Assembly: GCF_002878395.1 (NCBI RefSeq)
Contig: NC_061118.1
Location: 87,524,344-87,588,343 of the forward strand
Source of the DNA: Capsicum annuum
Taxonomy: Eukaryota; Streptophyta; Magnoliopsida; Solanales; Solanaceae
Reading direction: 5' to 3'
DNA length: 64,000 nt
Shown here: one piece after another, positions 25,641-38,348 of the stretch
Position numbering within the stretch: position 1 is the first letter of the stretch
Layout of the letters: the number at the start of each line of letters is the position of its first letter
Position numbers and translations under genes: made by a program
The notes under the pieces: generated by a model
What the model was told of the DNA's origin: nothing
Database searches by the model: none
Seen by the model: the letters and a program-made list of their open reading frames with translations, nothing else

Positions 25641-26873
25641 TTAATTGTCTCTTCAACTAGTCAAAATCTTATCCACGTTTTCTGTCTATACGGATGAGTT
25701 TTGGATGGATCAAAATATATTGAATTAATAAATGATGTATAAATAACATAAATATCAATTCTTTCGGAAGTAATTATATCCTCTTCCACTTTTTTAATTA
25801 TTCTACTCTCTTTTTCTATTAATATACATAGCATAACCGGCATATACATAGCATTCTGTGTATATATTGAAATTTTTGTAATGTGTTTAGGGAATTAAAA
25901 TTTTTTATAATATTAAAAATATAAATTATGTATTTGTGTAATTTGTAGATAAATGATTGAATTAGTGATCCACTTAGAAGTTATCGAAGTTAAAATGAGT
26001 TGGACAAAAAGGGGGTCAAAACTCAAAAACATGTCCAATTATCACTAAGTTATAGTGGATCGTTTGGTATATCTTGTAAGAAAAATAATCTCAACAATAA
26101 AATTTGAGATTAAACTTCATCTCATATTTGAGGTATTAAATTATTTTAAAATTATTTTATATCATCATTCATACTAAAATGATTGCATAATTATCTCATA
26201 TGAAAGAAGAGATAAAAAAATCTCATAGAATATCTCAAATTCGTATCCCTTACTACATTTGTTGTATAGACCCCTAATTGTTTTATTTGTCTGTTCAGTT
26301 TTTATTATTTAAAAATTTATTATTTCTTTTATTATATATGACTATATATAACATACATCAAATTACAAAAAAGTTATTAAATTGTTTTGACAAGATTTAT
26401 TATATATAAACAAAATTTAGGCTAAAATATCAAAATCTAACTAAAATAAATTGATCTAATAAAGGAGAATCATTAAGAGCTAATTATAATTTCATGAAAT
26501 TCCCACCTTTAATACCGGAAAACTTTGCAGATTACACGAAACTTTTTTTTTTTGGTTAGTACACGAAACTTTAATTGCGATTTATATATATATATATATA
26601 TATATAACCAACAAGCTATATTTTTTCTAGGGTACTGAATTCATAAACTCAAAACCAATTTTGCATCTAATACAATCACTGCACATAATTATACTGCATC
26701 TTTTAAATGTGGGATTTTATAATTTGTATCACGTTTTTCATTTTCAATCACATGCTAAATTAATATTTTAATTCTAAATGTGTCTAAATGACATCATAAA
26801 ATATTATTGTATTATCGTATCACAACATCCGAATTATTGCGACCATAATAAGATTTTAAGAGTTCAATATATC

Positions 26874-26907
<34 letters not shown>

Positions 26908-27470
26908 TGTTAAGAATGTGAAGACTTAGAAAAATGATTTGAACTTTTTGCCCTTCATTGAAAGACTCTTCTGAGACAAAATTATCTTTTCACGATTTTC
27001 TTCAATTTATTATTTAATGATTTTTTACTATTTTAACTAGATTTTTAAAAATATATGACAGGAGAATTAATTAATATTTTTCTTTCTACTAGATTTCCTA
27101 AAATATATGAGACTCCTAAAATATATGGTAGGAGAATTAATTAATATTTTTCTTTCTACTGTTCAATTAGAAAAATACTCCTAAAATAAGACTTTATTAA
27201 GGAAATATTTTTATAAATATTGAGATACACGTTAAACTAGAGAACAAATAGGTTTGCTTATTGGGAGAATATGATTGATGTTCATTTAACTTGATTCGAT
27301 TGCATGTCTAGATTGGTGGATGCTTAATTTTCTAGCCCTCAACTTCTTCACTATTTTTGTCAGCATAATAGAATTTAACATGTGTGTATATATATATCTT
27401 CTTTGTTTTCATTCAAAGTCATTATTTAGGGTCAAAATTTTCGCTCAGACAAGAATTAGCTGTATCAAAA
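25641..27470. other. AT-rich intergenic region with microsatellites
   Basis: No gene is visible. It contains a (TA)n tract at about 26584-26606, an (AAT)n tract at about 26873-26907, and a near-duplicated pair GGAGAATTAATTAATATTTTTCTTTCTACT around 27061 and 27131. A possible hairpin-type MITE may lie around 26050-26280. Confidence 0.5.
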
Positions 27471-27479
27471 TCGAAACTT

Positions 27480-28235
27480 TGTGATCACTATTATATTTTT
27501 TTGATAGTTTACATATCGTAGATGAATGTCGGTTGACTTTGAAGAATTTCTTGTGTAACGGTTAGGTTTAATTGTATTGTTTTGATATCTTTATTATCTT
27601 ATTACAACAACAACAACAACAGCAACAGACCCAGTGTATTCCCACAAAGTGAGGTCTGGGGAGGGTAAGATGTACACAGTCCATACCACTATCTCCGAAG
27701 AAGTAGAGTGGTTGTTTCCGATAGACCCCCGGCTCAGAAATCTTTATTATCTTATTATTTTATTTTAATTTATAGATGTTAGATTAATGTCGGTCAGCTT
27801 TGAATTTTTTTTAGGTAAAGGTTAGGTTCAATTGTATTATCGTAATATCTCTATTAGTATGTTATTTGTAGTAGTTTACAGTTCGTAGATGCATCTCGAT
27901 CGGCCTTGATGAATTTTTGTGTATAAAATTTAAGTTTAATTGTATTGTTTTGATATCACTTTTATCGTATTATTTTGTTTCAGTTTACAGGTGATGGGTA
28001 AATGTTGATCGACTTTGAAGAATTTGTTTTAGGTAAAGGTTAGGTGACGAGTGTCAAACGACTTTGCGAAAATTTTTGTGCATAAATATTAGATTTAATT
28101 GTATTATTTTTCATGTCTCTATCATTGTATTATTTTATTGCAATTTACAGATGGTAGATGAATGTCGATCGACTTTTAAAATTATTTTTGGTAAAGGGTA
28201 GGTTTAATAAATAAATTCTCTATCTTTACATACTC
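27480..28235 (+). repeat. Degenerate ~107-bp tandem array, about six units
   Basis: A unit with GTAGATGAATGTCGATCGACTT, AATTTTTGTGTAAA, GGTTTAATTGTATT and a TCTTTATTATCTTATTATTTTATT end recurs. The GATGAATGTCG-like anchor occurs near 27521, 27781, 27888, 27997, 28043 and 28155. After subtracting the inserted SINE plus one duplication (153 bp), most spacings are 107-112 bp; one unit is truncated. It has no coding potential and resembles a decayed satellite or minisatellite. Confidence 0.8.
27605..27739 (-). mobile_element. TS/SolS-type SINE, 5'-truncated, with 18-bp target duplication
   Basis: On the minus strand the insert begins TTCTGAGCCGGGGGTCTATC, continues through the conserved Solanaceae SINE block CTTACCCTCCCCAGACC, and ends in a TTG-repeat tail (plus strand CAACAACAACAA), the mark of TS/SolS SINEs. 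ATCTTTATTATCTTATTA (18 bp) flanks it perfectly at 27587-27604 and 27740-27757. No clear tRNA-like A/B boxes are present, so the 5' head is missing, as in 5'-truncated retroposed copies. Confidence 0.88.
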
Positions 28236-28881
28236 AAAAAAATATTAAATTTAATTATTATATTCGCCTTTATTATTAGAATAAATATCCTATTTAGTGT
28301 AATGTTTGAATTCATTAAAGTGAGGTACACGCGCTTTCGCGTACACCTAAACTAGTAAATTTAAAATATGGCAAATTAAGTTTTAGTCGTTAGTAACCTT
28401 AAAACTTTATAAATTAATTATTTAAAAGTATCTGAATGCCACTCTAGTAAAAATAGTACTATTATTTTGTCATATCAAAACGTCTAAAGAGGTAGCAACT
28501 TGTCTTCAACATGGATCTATTTACTCGATCACATTTGATCAAATTAATTGATAAGTAGATAACATATAAATTAGTGGATGAAAATAGGATTTGATCATAT
28601 AATCCTATTTTCAAATTCTTTTTTTTTTTTTATTATTCAGTAGCTAATCTGTTAATATTTGAAAGAAATGATGTATGCACAGATAAGGTTTGATTAAACA
28701 AAACCAAAAGTTTGCCATAGATGCAAAGAATTAAATAAAATACATAAGGAGAACAAGATTTGCAGCGTGTATTCCTGTGAAACAATAGTAGTATGGTTTG
28801 AAGACCAAAGAATTGAGTTGACAAGCCATATATATAAATAATGCAGGGTAAATGAAGAAGATAGATAACTAATACACGCAC

Positions 28882-28983
28882 ATGAGAAGAATGTTTAACA
28901 ACTTCAGCTGAAACCAATGAGGAAGAAGCTAGAAGAGCTACGGTGCAAGCAAACAAGAAAATCTGATGTCCCGTTGCAAGCAA
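28882..28983 (-). pseudogene. First-exon relic of a secreted protein, laccase-like
   Basis: Minus-strand reading gives a hydrophobic signal peptide (I-F-L-F-A-C-T-V-A-L-L-A-S-S-S-L-V-S-A) followed by E-V-V-K-H-S-S-H, then a possible splice donor (CAT|GTGCGT) at 28881. Plant laccases often start their mature chain with V-V-E-H-(S/T)-F-H-V at an exon 1 boundary, so a laccase (apoplastic multicopper oxidase) is the best guess. There is no ATG at the expected place (CTTGCAACG where ATGGCAACG would fit). No second laccase exon was found in the following 250 bp. A TATA box lies upstream. The family assignment is moderate; it could be another secreted protein. Confidence 0.45.
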
Positions 28984-29032
28984 AGGCTAGAATTAGAAGA
29001 ATGTGGTAGAACGAAAAGTGAGAAATGATCCT

Positions 29033-29041
29033 TTTATATAA
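29033..29041 (-). promoter_or_regulatory. TATA box upstream of the laccase-like exon
   Basis: On the minus strand CTTATATAAAAGG lies about 50-57 bp before the first codon of the exon relic. The spacing is right for a core promoter with a short leader, supporting the idea that a former gene 5' end is preserved here. Confidence 0.5.
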
Positions 29042-29044
29042 GCC

Positions 29045-31005
29045 AGCGTTTATCCCATATATAGATATAATTTTATTTTCAAATAGTTATTTGATTTTGA
29101 ATCAGATTTTGAAATTTCACCCTTAAACATTTGTTTAGTTTGACCATGAAAAGATTTTGGATCAGATTTGAAATATTATCTTTAAATATTTATTTGACCA
29201 TAAAAAATGATCGAATTTTAAAAATATGATCTTTAGATGTTTTTAAGTTCCCCAAAATTGACTCAAACTATTTTGGGAGTTTGGGACTTCCACTCACAAA
29301 ACTTCAATTCTTTTTTACGAGTAAATACTAATTCAAATTTCTAAAATCACAACTTTGTAAACTTAAATTTTCAAAGACCATTTGACCATATATTTTGGGA
29401 AAACTTTTTGGGAATTTCTTTTGCAAAGTCTTTTTGGCCATTAAATTTGTCTAATTCTCGAAATGAAATCCCAAAATCTTCTAGAAACTTGTTTATCGGC
29501 CAAATTATAGCTATCAGTTTCTTTTTAAAGTTTAGGGAAAAAATTACCTATTTTGTATGTTTTATAAAATATTTATTGCTTTTAAATATATTTTTTATTT
29601 ATTATCTAAATATACCGTATTTAGAAAATATTTACTATCTATAGCAACTGTATTATATATTAAAAGTAAATTATTTATGCAATATAAATTTGCTAGAAGT
29701 GTATTAAAATGAATTATATTTATTTTTTAAAAGAAATGCACTAAAGATTAAAAACGAATTATACATACAAATAGATGTATTACACTAAGTACTAAAAGTG
29801 AATTAGACATGCAATATAGAGTATTATGAGTGTCTTAAACGTGTTATGCTTGTTTTAGTAAAAAAATCTATAGTATGTATTAAATGAATTATACATGTAT
29901 TAAAATGAATTATACAACTATAAATAATGAATATATTCTAAATATGATATACTTAGATTTTATACAATTTTTTATATATTATGACCCCAACTAATCCATA
30001 TCTACCATTTTTGGTCATATGATCTGAAAATGCACTGTAAAGTGGTTGTTCATATAGTATGAGAAGATTATATTAAATATTACTATTCGTTGTTATTGTT
30101 CATTTTGTTCTACCGATGGATCTTCGCAATTACTTGTAATTTAGCGAATTGTAGTAATTAGAAATTATAGGCAGAACTCTTTATAATGTCATCTTATTAT
30201 AATATTATTTTATTATAGCGACTTGATTTTCTTCGGAATTGATTTTTCATGTTATAATTTTACTTCTCCATAGAAACATTCTACTTATAACAATGCTGAT
30301 GTCTATTATAATAGTACATTCTTTGTAAAATTACCTCTCTATAATGATATACACAAATATTTTGTAATAATATTTTAAAGAAATATAATATGTACGAAAT
30401 AAAAAATCAAAATATTTATGGTAATCACCATTAATGTCATGCACATAGTAAATTTCAAGTCAAATATCTAAAGAAAAATTGTATTTGAATGATGTACATC
30501 AATTATTTCACATATTCATGAGGAAAAGACTATCAATTTATCTTTTTTATATTCATTTTCTTTTTAAATTTTGCATATTTTTATTTATAACATCTACGTC
30601 AGACCTCAACGTCAAATACCGGTATACAAATATAACAACACTTCTCTATAGCAACAATGAAATTTTTGGACAAACATTTTCATTGTAGAAAATTTTGACC
30701 ATATGTTACTGTAGTTTTTATAAAATATCGTGTTTTGATTCTATGATAATGTATGTATTATCTAGTTCATTATAAAAATAATAATTTTGTGTCAATCTTA
30801 TGAGTATTTTTAAAATTACGGGTATAAGTCATGTTTGTGTATTTTTTAAAAATTGAAATATATTTTCAAAAACTATGATCGATATATTCAGAAACTTCAA
30901 TCCAAAATTCACCAAATATGATTTTCAGAAAAGAAATGAAAATCTGTGGTCAAACATGTCATGATTCAAAAATAGATCATAAAGGCACTTATCGCAGCTT
31001 AACCT
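29045..31005. other. AT-rich non-coding region, possible foldback MITE ends
   Basis: No gene is seen. Near 29118 the sequence GTTTAGTTTGACCATGAAAA, and near 30940 its loose reverse complement (AAATCTGTGGTCAAACATG), resemble the TTTGGCCATGAAA ends of Solanaceae hAT-like MITEs. The interior has many GAATTATAC/ATTATACATG repeats (29700-29930). Confidence 0.35.
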
Positions 31006-31009
31006 TGAT

Positions 31010-31935
31010 AAGTAAGCTAATCACCTAAACTAATAAAGGACATCCCAAAACCACAACATTATAACCCAAGGTGAGACTTTAAGAACGAAGTTAGAGCCAC
31101 ACAAATATAATAATAGAAAAAGTCTAAAAGAAATTACATAAATCACCCAAAATCTCATGTCATAATGTAAAAGCATCTAGTACAATATATGAAAAATTAA
31201 AAAGTACAAAATCTCTCTGATCCAAATAAAGATATAGGTAAAATACAATGAGATCTGAAATCTGCTCTGAACACTAGAACGGTCCAATACCTCAAATAGC
31301 AACATTTAACAACATGATCTCAACCTCCTCGTGTCATACTCGTGATAGGATCTGCACCAAAAGAGCATAATAGGGGTGAGCATAGCCCACATGTACTCAA
31401 TACTTATCATAAACCGACAGAGAAAAGTAGAAAATGAGATAAGTAAAATAACACTATGAGCACGTTTTCTGCAAGCAGAAAAGTCCCAAAAAGTAGCTCA
31501 CACAGACTCTGCGACCAATTTTAATATATAAATAAGAAAATAAAAAACAACATAAATATATATAAGGGAACTATTGAAACTATACATAAAGTAAGGAATA
31601 CAAAAAGAACCATGAATGATGAGTGTGCAAATGCAATATAATGCAATATAGATGGATTGAATGATTAAAGTCATCGCATGACTTTCTGTATACACCCATC
31701 AAGCTCGCAACTTTCAGATAGAATCCATGGGGGTTCGCAATTCATATACTATATCACATACCTCAATATCAACTCACCTCTCCGGCTCGTGTTCACAGAG
31801 AAGATTTTTAAAAAAGTGTCTCATTTTCTTCCAAAAGCAGTTTTTCTCAATGGAGCCAGTATCTCATGAATCTATATGTATGGAATGAGGATGTATCACA
31901 ATCAACTTAATATGATGATATCTAATAAATTCAAC

Positions 31936-31972
<37 letters not shown>

Positions 31973-33620
31973 TAATATGTCCATAATTCATGATTATCAA
32001 TTCTAATAGGCTCTATTGAAATAAATATGTATGTAAGACATCATTAATACCATATCAACTCCTAACTCAGATATTTATATCATGATAACACAAACAATGT
32101 TCAAATAAGGTCTTAGCAAAATAAACCCATGTAGGGACATTATATCTAGAATGAAGGTATTTAGATGCACATATAAAGCCAATGATATCAAATAATGTCC
32201 CCACACGAGCAACACAAAATATCAGATATCACAAGTCAACAACAATGGAATATAAGCCCCCACACGAGCACACAACAGTAATAATAATCTCAAAAATAAG
32301 CTCCATAGTTATTTTTCCCAACTCATAGTATGCTTTACTTATTTATTAACAACACAACTCAATCTTAAAAATTTAAGCCATAACCTACCTCAAAACGATG
32401 AAATTCAAGCCTAAAGTGCTTCAACACAGAGCATTTTCCCTACAAACGTCTCAGAATCAACTACAATATTCAAACATAGCATCTATGCATTAAAAGAGAG
32501 CCAATGATACTTATATTGCCCACATTTGAGTCATGTCCAAAATGAATTTGAAAAATGAGTTTGAAAATGAAAGAAGTAAAACAATTTTATTTTAAAAAAA
32601 TATTCCTCAAGGTTATAGGAGTCTACAGGAGAAAATCAGACAAAATAGGTTAAAGCACTGTCTAAATCAAAGAAAAATACTTTTTAAGCTTTAATCACAA
32701 TTTAACATCCAAACTGATAAAGGAAAACTGAAAATAACAACAACATAATCCAAAGTGAGACTTCTAGAATAAAGTCAGACCTATACAAGTATAATAATAA
32801 TGAAAGTATGAATGAAATAACATAAACCATCCAAAACATGATATCATAATATAAGTGCATATAATACAATATCTGAATAAATAAGTACAAAATCTATCTC
32901 TAATCCAAATAAAAACATAAGTAAAATAAAATGAGATCTGTAATCCACCCTGAACTTTAGAATTGTCTAGTACCTCGAATAACAACAAACAATGACACGA
33001 TCTCAACCGCACATGTTGTACTCATGTTAGGATCTATATCAAAAGGGCATAGTAGAAGTGAGTATGGTCCATTTGTAGTCGGTAGGTATCATAGGATGAC
33101 AGACCAAAGAAGAAAATAATATGAGTAAAAAATACTATTAGCACATCACCTGCAAGCAGAAAAGTCCTAAATGATAGCTCACATATCTCCATTAATAGTT
33201 ATAATATAATAATAAGAAAACAAAAAAAACATAGATATATACAAGGGAAATACTAAAACTAAACACAAATCAAGAAATATAAGATGTATTATGAATGATG
33301 CATGTGCAAATGCGATAGAACATAATGTGGATTGAATGAATGATAAAAGTCATCACATGATTTCCTGTATACACCACCGACCTCATAACTCCTAACCCAT
33401 AGGGGATTCATAATTTATATACTATATCTTATGCCTCAATCTCGACTTACCTCTTTGGTTTGTGTTCATAGAGAGCACTTTCATAAAAGTGTCTCATTTT
33501 CTTTGAAGAATAGTTTTTCTCAATGGTACAAGTATTTCATGAATGTATAAGTATGGAATGAGGATGTAATACTCACAGTCAACTTAATACGATGATATTC
33601 AATCCACCCAACACGTATAT

Positions 33621-33696
<76 letters not shown>

Positions 33697-34425
33697 ATAA
33701 TTCATGATTATCAACTCTAATTAGGCACCATCAGAATAAGTATGCATGTAAGATATCATTAATATCATATCAACCCCTAACTTCAGTATTTCTGTCATGA
33801 TAAGGAAACCAATGCTTATATAAGACCTATATTAGAAAAATAATCCCCAGATGCATTTTATTTAGAATGGAGGCATTTAAATGCACAAATAAAACCAATG
33901 ACGTTAAATAAAGCCCACAAGGGCAACACACAATATTAGATATCACAAGTCAACAAAAAATAAAATACAAGCCCCCGCAGGAGCACACAAAAGTAATAAT
34001 CTCAAAATATAATCCCTATAGCTATTTTCCTCAACCCATAGCATGCATTACTTATTTGATAACTACCCCACTCAATCTGAAAGAAGAAAACTAATAACCT
34101 ACCTCAAAATGATAAAATTCAAGCATAAAGTTCTTCAATATGAAGAATTAACTTTACAAACAATCACAAAATCAACTTCAGTATTCAAATGTAGCATCTA
34201 TATATCTATAATTAAAAGAAAACCAATGATACCTATATTGCTCATATTCTAGTCGGATCCAAAACGGATTTGAAAATTGAGTTTGAAAATAAAAGGGGTA
34301 AAATCTAAATTTTACTTTTAAAAAATATTCCTCAAGGTTATAGGAGTATACAAGAGAAAATTCACATAAAATGGATTAAAAATGAGGTCTAAATCGAAGA
34401 AAATCCCTTTTTAAGCTTTATTTGT
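31010..34425 (-). repeat. Tandem duplication of a 1.68-kb unit, LTR-derived
   Basis: Two adjacent units, about 31010-32690 and 32694-34425, align along their whole length. GTGAGACTT occurs at 31071 and 32755 (period 1684), GCAAGCAGAAAAGTCC near 31471 and 33155, and (TA)n tracts near 31938 and 33617. They differ at many sites, so the duplication is old. The content (no ORFs, GTACTCAAT and CTCAACC motifs) resembles the inner part of a minus-strand LTR, whose remainder may be 34426-35340. Confidence 0.75.
33617..33692. repeat. (AT)n microsatellite with GTATAC/CATATA interruptions
   Basis: About 75 bp of TA dinucleotides, interrupted twice near 33640-33650. The other copy of the duplicated unit has only about 30 bp at the same place (31938-31968), so it expanded after the duplication. 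Confidence 0.9.
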
Positions 34426-35340
34426 AAGAACCTAAATTTTCGTTCTGAAATGATGATTCAAAGATATTTTTAATGATATAGTCGATGAAAAATAATGCAA
34501 ATAAGGTTTTAGAGCTTACCTAAGCTTAAATGGTGAAGGTAAGTTTAAATGGTGAAGAAATCCTCAAAAATTGCCCAAACTTGAAGCTCAAAGGTTAAAA
34601 AATAATGGAAAATGTGAAAATTGGTTCTATATATTCAGCCTAATGCTGAACATTTATGTGGAATCGCTTAAGCAATGGGTGTATGCTAAAGAGGTCTACC
34701 TATGTGGCTCGTCCCCTAAAGCACCCCCTTTTCGCTAAAGTGACATCCGACAAAATGGTCAAGTGCCCGCTTTAGCAGTAAGCAACTAGTCAAGATGTTT
34801 GCTAAAATAATTCTTTGCCGCTTAAGTGGCCACTGCTAAAATGGTACTTTGGATGCTTAAGGGGTTGCAACAGCTTTCAGCTATACCAACAACTTTGCTA
34901 AGTTGCAAAGTTGCCGATCGATCCTTCGAGATTCTTGGAATTTCATGAACACAAAAGAACTGTGCTAATAAGCTAATTATGACATTTTGGACCCAATGAC
35001 AATGTCAGATTTTCAAAAAAAAATAAAATTATTTTCACTAAATTTACCTCCCAAACTCCTTTTCACTATTTTCAAATTAAAGGATCAAAATGAGATATAA
35101 AGGTCCCAAAATTGAACCAACCCCGCTACTTATCCAAATTTGAAATTTCGCATATGCTGGCACAGTCCAAATTGCCATTCGACACTCAGAATAATGAATA
35201 TTGATTTAAGCAAACTATATGGCTTTCTCAAGCCTCTAAAAACTACAAACTCGCATAGATTATTCTCTATCACATTTGATACTTGGAAATCGCGGCAACT
35301 ATCTCAAACCCCAAAACACAACATGTAATAACTACAGAAA
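34426..35340 (-). mobile_element. LTR-like fragment rich in CGCTTAAG/GCTAAAG motifs
   Basis: Between 34660 and 34890 the motif family GCTTAAG, GCTAAAG and CTTTAGC occurs roughly ten times in both orientations. This is a composition seen in Solanaceae gypsy LTRs near the transcription start. The flanking sequence is non-coding. A minus-strand LTR start near 35325 (TGTTGTGTTTTGGGG) is possible but unproven. Confidence 0.4.
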
Positions 35341-35741
35341 ATGACATATTAGTCAAAACACCTAAAGTAGAAATTCACAAATTCAAATCATTATAAAACG
35401 TTAGCTAAGTCTTAGTTTCAACTTTGAACTTCAAACCTATTGACAAGTAGGGGATAAGATCGAGTTTGTATACTTATGTACGTAAACTATGGACAATAAT
35501 TTTTTTGATTAAGAATGTAATGTGTTTGTTTTATTTGTAAACTTGACTTAACCACTTTCTCTCTATATGGTATTGATTATCCATTTATTTGCCAAATTTT
35601 GCCACTATTGCGTATGAAAGACATTGTTAATGTAGTTTATTTCTATTTTGAATATAGTTAGATTGAATACACATATTTATTGAAAAAATTAGTTACAAAT
35701 AGATCTGAACATACATGTATTTATCTTGTTCTTCTTTCTGA
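35341..35741. other. Intergenic, nothing recognised
   Basis: AT-rich sequence without reading frames of note, between the LTR-like fragment and the foldback element. Confidence 0.5.
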
Positions 35742-37153
35742 GGGTGTGTTTAGAAGGTAGGAAAACACTTTTCTAGTAAAATTTCAATTTTCTTATATTT
35801 GGTTGGATTAAATGTTTTAAAAATTATTTTCAAATATACTTATTTTTCTCAAATTTAATGAAATAATTTTCTTTCATTATATAAGGAAAATATTTTTCAA
35901 AATTCTGTTTCAACCTCACCACCCAACTCTCGATCCTGACCAGAGTCCTAGATCTCGATTCCATACTCCCGACCCTATATCGCATTTTGAATCTTACTCA
36001 TGACAACTTTCCCATGTCCCGACTCCTTACTTTTAACTCCTAAACCCGACCCCCATTTGACTTCCAACCCAAACTTGATTTAGGGTAGTGTCCCAATTTA
36101 GAATTGAGGTTAAGAGTAGAGAGCATGAATAGTGTCTTAGGCTAGGGCTGATAGTCAGGACTCTATTCAAGGTTAAGGTTGAGATCAAGAGTTAGATTTT
36201 ACGTCAGGGTCTTGATTAGGAATAGGTCTAAGTTGAAGTTGAATTCCCAGTCTTAGGTTAGGGTTGGGGTTGAAGGTTAGGTCTCAGGTCAAGGTTGGAC
36301 ATAAGGTTGAGGTCAGATCCCAAGTCTTGTTCGAGTCTTAGGAGTCCCACACTGAGTTTATGAGTTACATCTTGAGTTGGACCTTATATAAAGGTTAGGT
36401 TTGAGAGTACGGTGTAATATTAAGGGCGAGAGTCGGGTATTGAGGTAGAAAGTTGGGTATCGGGTTAAGATTAGAAAGTTGATCCTTAGTCAGATTTTGG
36501 AGTCAAATCACGACTTAAAATTAGGACCTAAATCGAGGTTAAAATAGGGAGTCTAACCTAGGTCACTATTCTCGAGTTAAGGTCGAGAGTTGGGGTCTGG
36601 TTGTAAGTTTGGGTCAAAAGTCAATTTTAAGGGTCGAGTCGAGTCTTGGGTCGGGATAGGTAGTTTGATCTATAGTTGAGATTAAGAGAGGTATCAGATC
36701 TCGTGTCAACATCCAGAGTAAAGACCTGGGTAGGGATAGTAAGTTGAGTATCGAATTGGAATAGATAGTTATGTCTTGTGTCTTGGGTTAGGGTTGGGAG
36801 TCATTAGGTCTAATGTTGAGATCAAGAGTTCGGTATTAGATTGGTTTTGAATTTGAAGTAGGGTGTCAGTTTAGGTGCCGTGATGGGTAGTTGGGTCTTG
36901 GGTTGGAGTCAGGTGTTAGATCTTGTGTCGGGTTCGATAGTTGAGTATTCATTAGGGTATAGAGTTGGGTCCTGTGTAGGGTTCAAGTTGGGGTCGGTTC
37001 TGTTGTCAAAGTATTTGCTAGATTATATCTAAATACTCTTGATAAAATACTTTCTTTTTACTAATTGACCAAATACCCAAAAAATAAGAAAACCTCTTAT
37101 CTTTTTAAAAAAGTTTTCTAGGAAAATATTTTCTATCACAGCAAACACACCCT
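35742..37153. mobile_element. Foldback DNA element with AGGGTGTGTTT ends and GGGTTAGGGT-like interior
   Basis: The left end AGGGTGTGTTTAGAAGGTAGG (35742) and right end CAAACACACCCT (37153) are inverted repeats. Both continue inward with related AAAACACTTTTCTAGTAAAA / AAAAAGTTTTCTAGGAAAAT sequence. The left inner arm (about 35910-36065) is C-rich (CTCGATCCTGACC, CCCGACCC). The rest (36066-36990) is a G-rich mosaic of GGTTAGGGTT, GAGAGTTGGG and GGGTCTTGGGT, so arms could pair. It has no ORF. The ends resemble hAT-type non-autonomous elements, but no clean 8-bp duplication was found. Confidence 0.65.
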
Positions 37154-38348
37154 ATGTCTCATGAAATATTTTGAAATACGTGGTCACCAACCATAAGTCA
37201 TGATTTCCTCTTATCTAAAAAGGAATTATATTGGCTTTGAGCTATCTTAAACCAATTTTGTACCGACTCGACGTTATTAAAGGCATGTGTGCTAATTCTA
37301 GGTCCAACAACTTTATTTCTTAAAAGTCAAACCACCCAATAAGTGAACAACATTATTATCCATATTAAAGTGCAAACAACATGATCTTCCTATAAGACCA
37401 GCATATTTCATTTTTTCCAATCTCTGGTGAAAGCAGTAATCGGCCCAGTGACTCTAGAAATAATGGTATACATTTTCAATAAGTTTGAGTATTTATTAAT
37501 TCAGTCGGAGTGTCCAATAGGTCACAGATAGAAAATCTGAATCAACCTATGTACTCAAAACACCATATAAAATTGCCACACAAGTGTAACATAACCTTGT
37601 CACTACTAAATACGATGAAAAAAGAATCTCTTGCAATCATACAATTCCCCATTGATACATTTCTATAAGCTGTTACAATCATACAATTTCCAATAGATAC
37701 ATTTCTATAAGTTATTCTTTTTTATAAGTAATTTGAACCACATAAAATGCATGAACTCAACAAGCCTATCAGTACACCCAAACTAAATACAAATTTTTCA
37801 AGAAATGTTCTAAGTCTACCACAAGTCCATGGTGATTTATTCAGAATGTTGTTGATGGGTAATAAAACTTTGTACTAACCCACCAGATCTCTAATGTTGT
37901 TATTTAAACTATTGACAAGATAAATAATAAGAAATTGTATTTTCTAACCTTTTCCTTTCTTTTCATCTTTCAATACAAGTCATATTTTGTCTGATACAAA
38001 TTTGTGGAACTTGAATGCATCAATTACTGTAGTTTCTGAGCCTTTGATTCGCTCTCTTAATGTGTTTGTAGTTTAAACACTAATGAACAATGTACACCAC
38101 AACATTTTTCGTACTCCTATAAGGATTTTTAAGGAGATATTTTATACTTTTACGAGGTTTCAAATGTATCGAGTACTGCAAACTATGTACCTCATCAAAC
38201 AATAGCCTTCTCATGTCACCCATAAATGGTGTACCCAACTAGCTATTTAGTCAGTAACATTTCTCATGTCTACCATAAAAAAAAGGTAGTCTTGCCTAAA
38301 ATTTTGACCATTATTTTAAATAATTTAAGGATTTTTATGTTAATAGAC
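37154..38348. other. Intergenic, nothing recognised
   Basis: AT-rich sequence with short direct repeats (ATACAATT-C-CCATTGATACATTTCTATAAG twice near 37640 and 37690). No gene signature. Confidence 0.5.

Noticed and set aside
26050..26280. A hairpin-type MITE with TTTGAGATT / AATCTCAAA arms
   Set aside because: Inverted segments are visible but no convincing termini or target duplication could be fixed by eye.
36200..36300. Interstitial telomeric repeats (GGTTAGGGTT)
   Set aside because: The unit is irregular and does not repeat TTTAGGG; it belongs to the degenerate G-rich filling of the foldback element.
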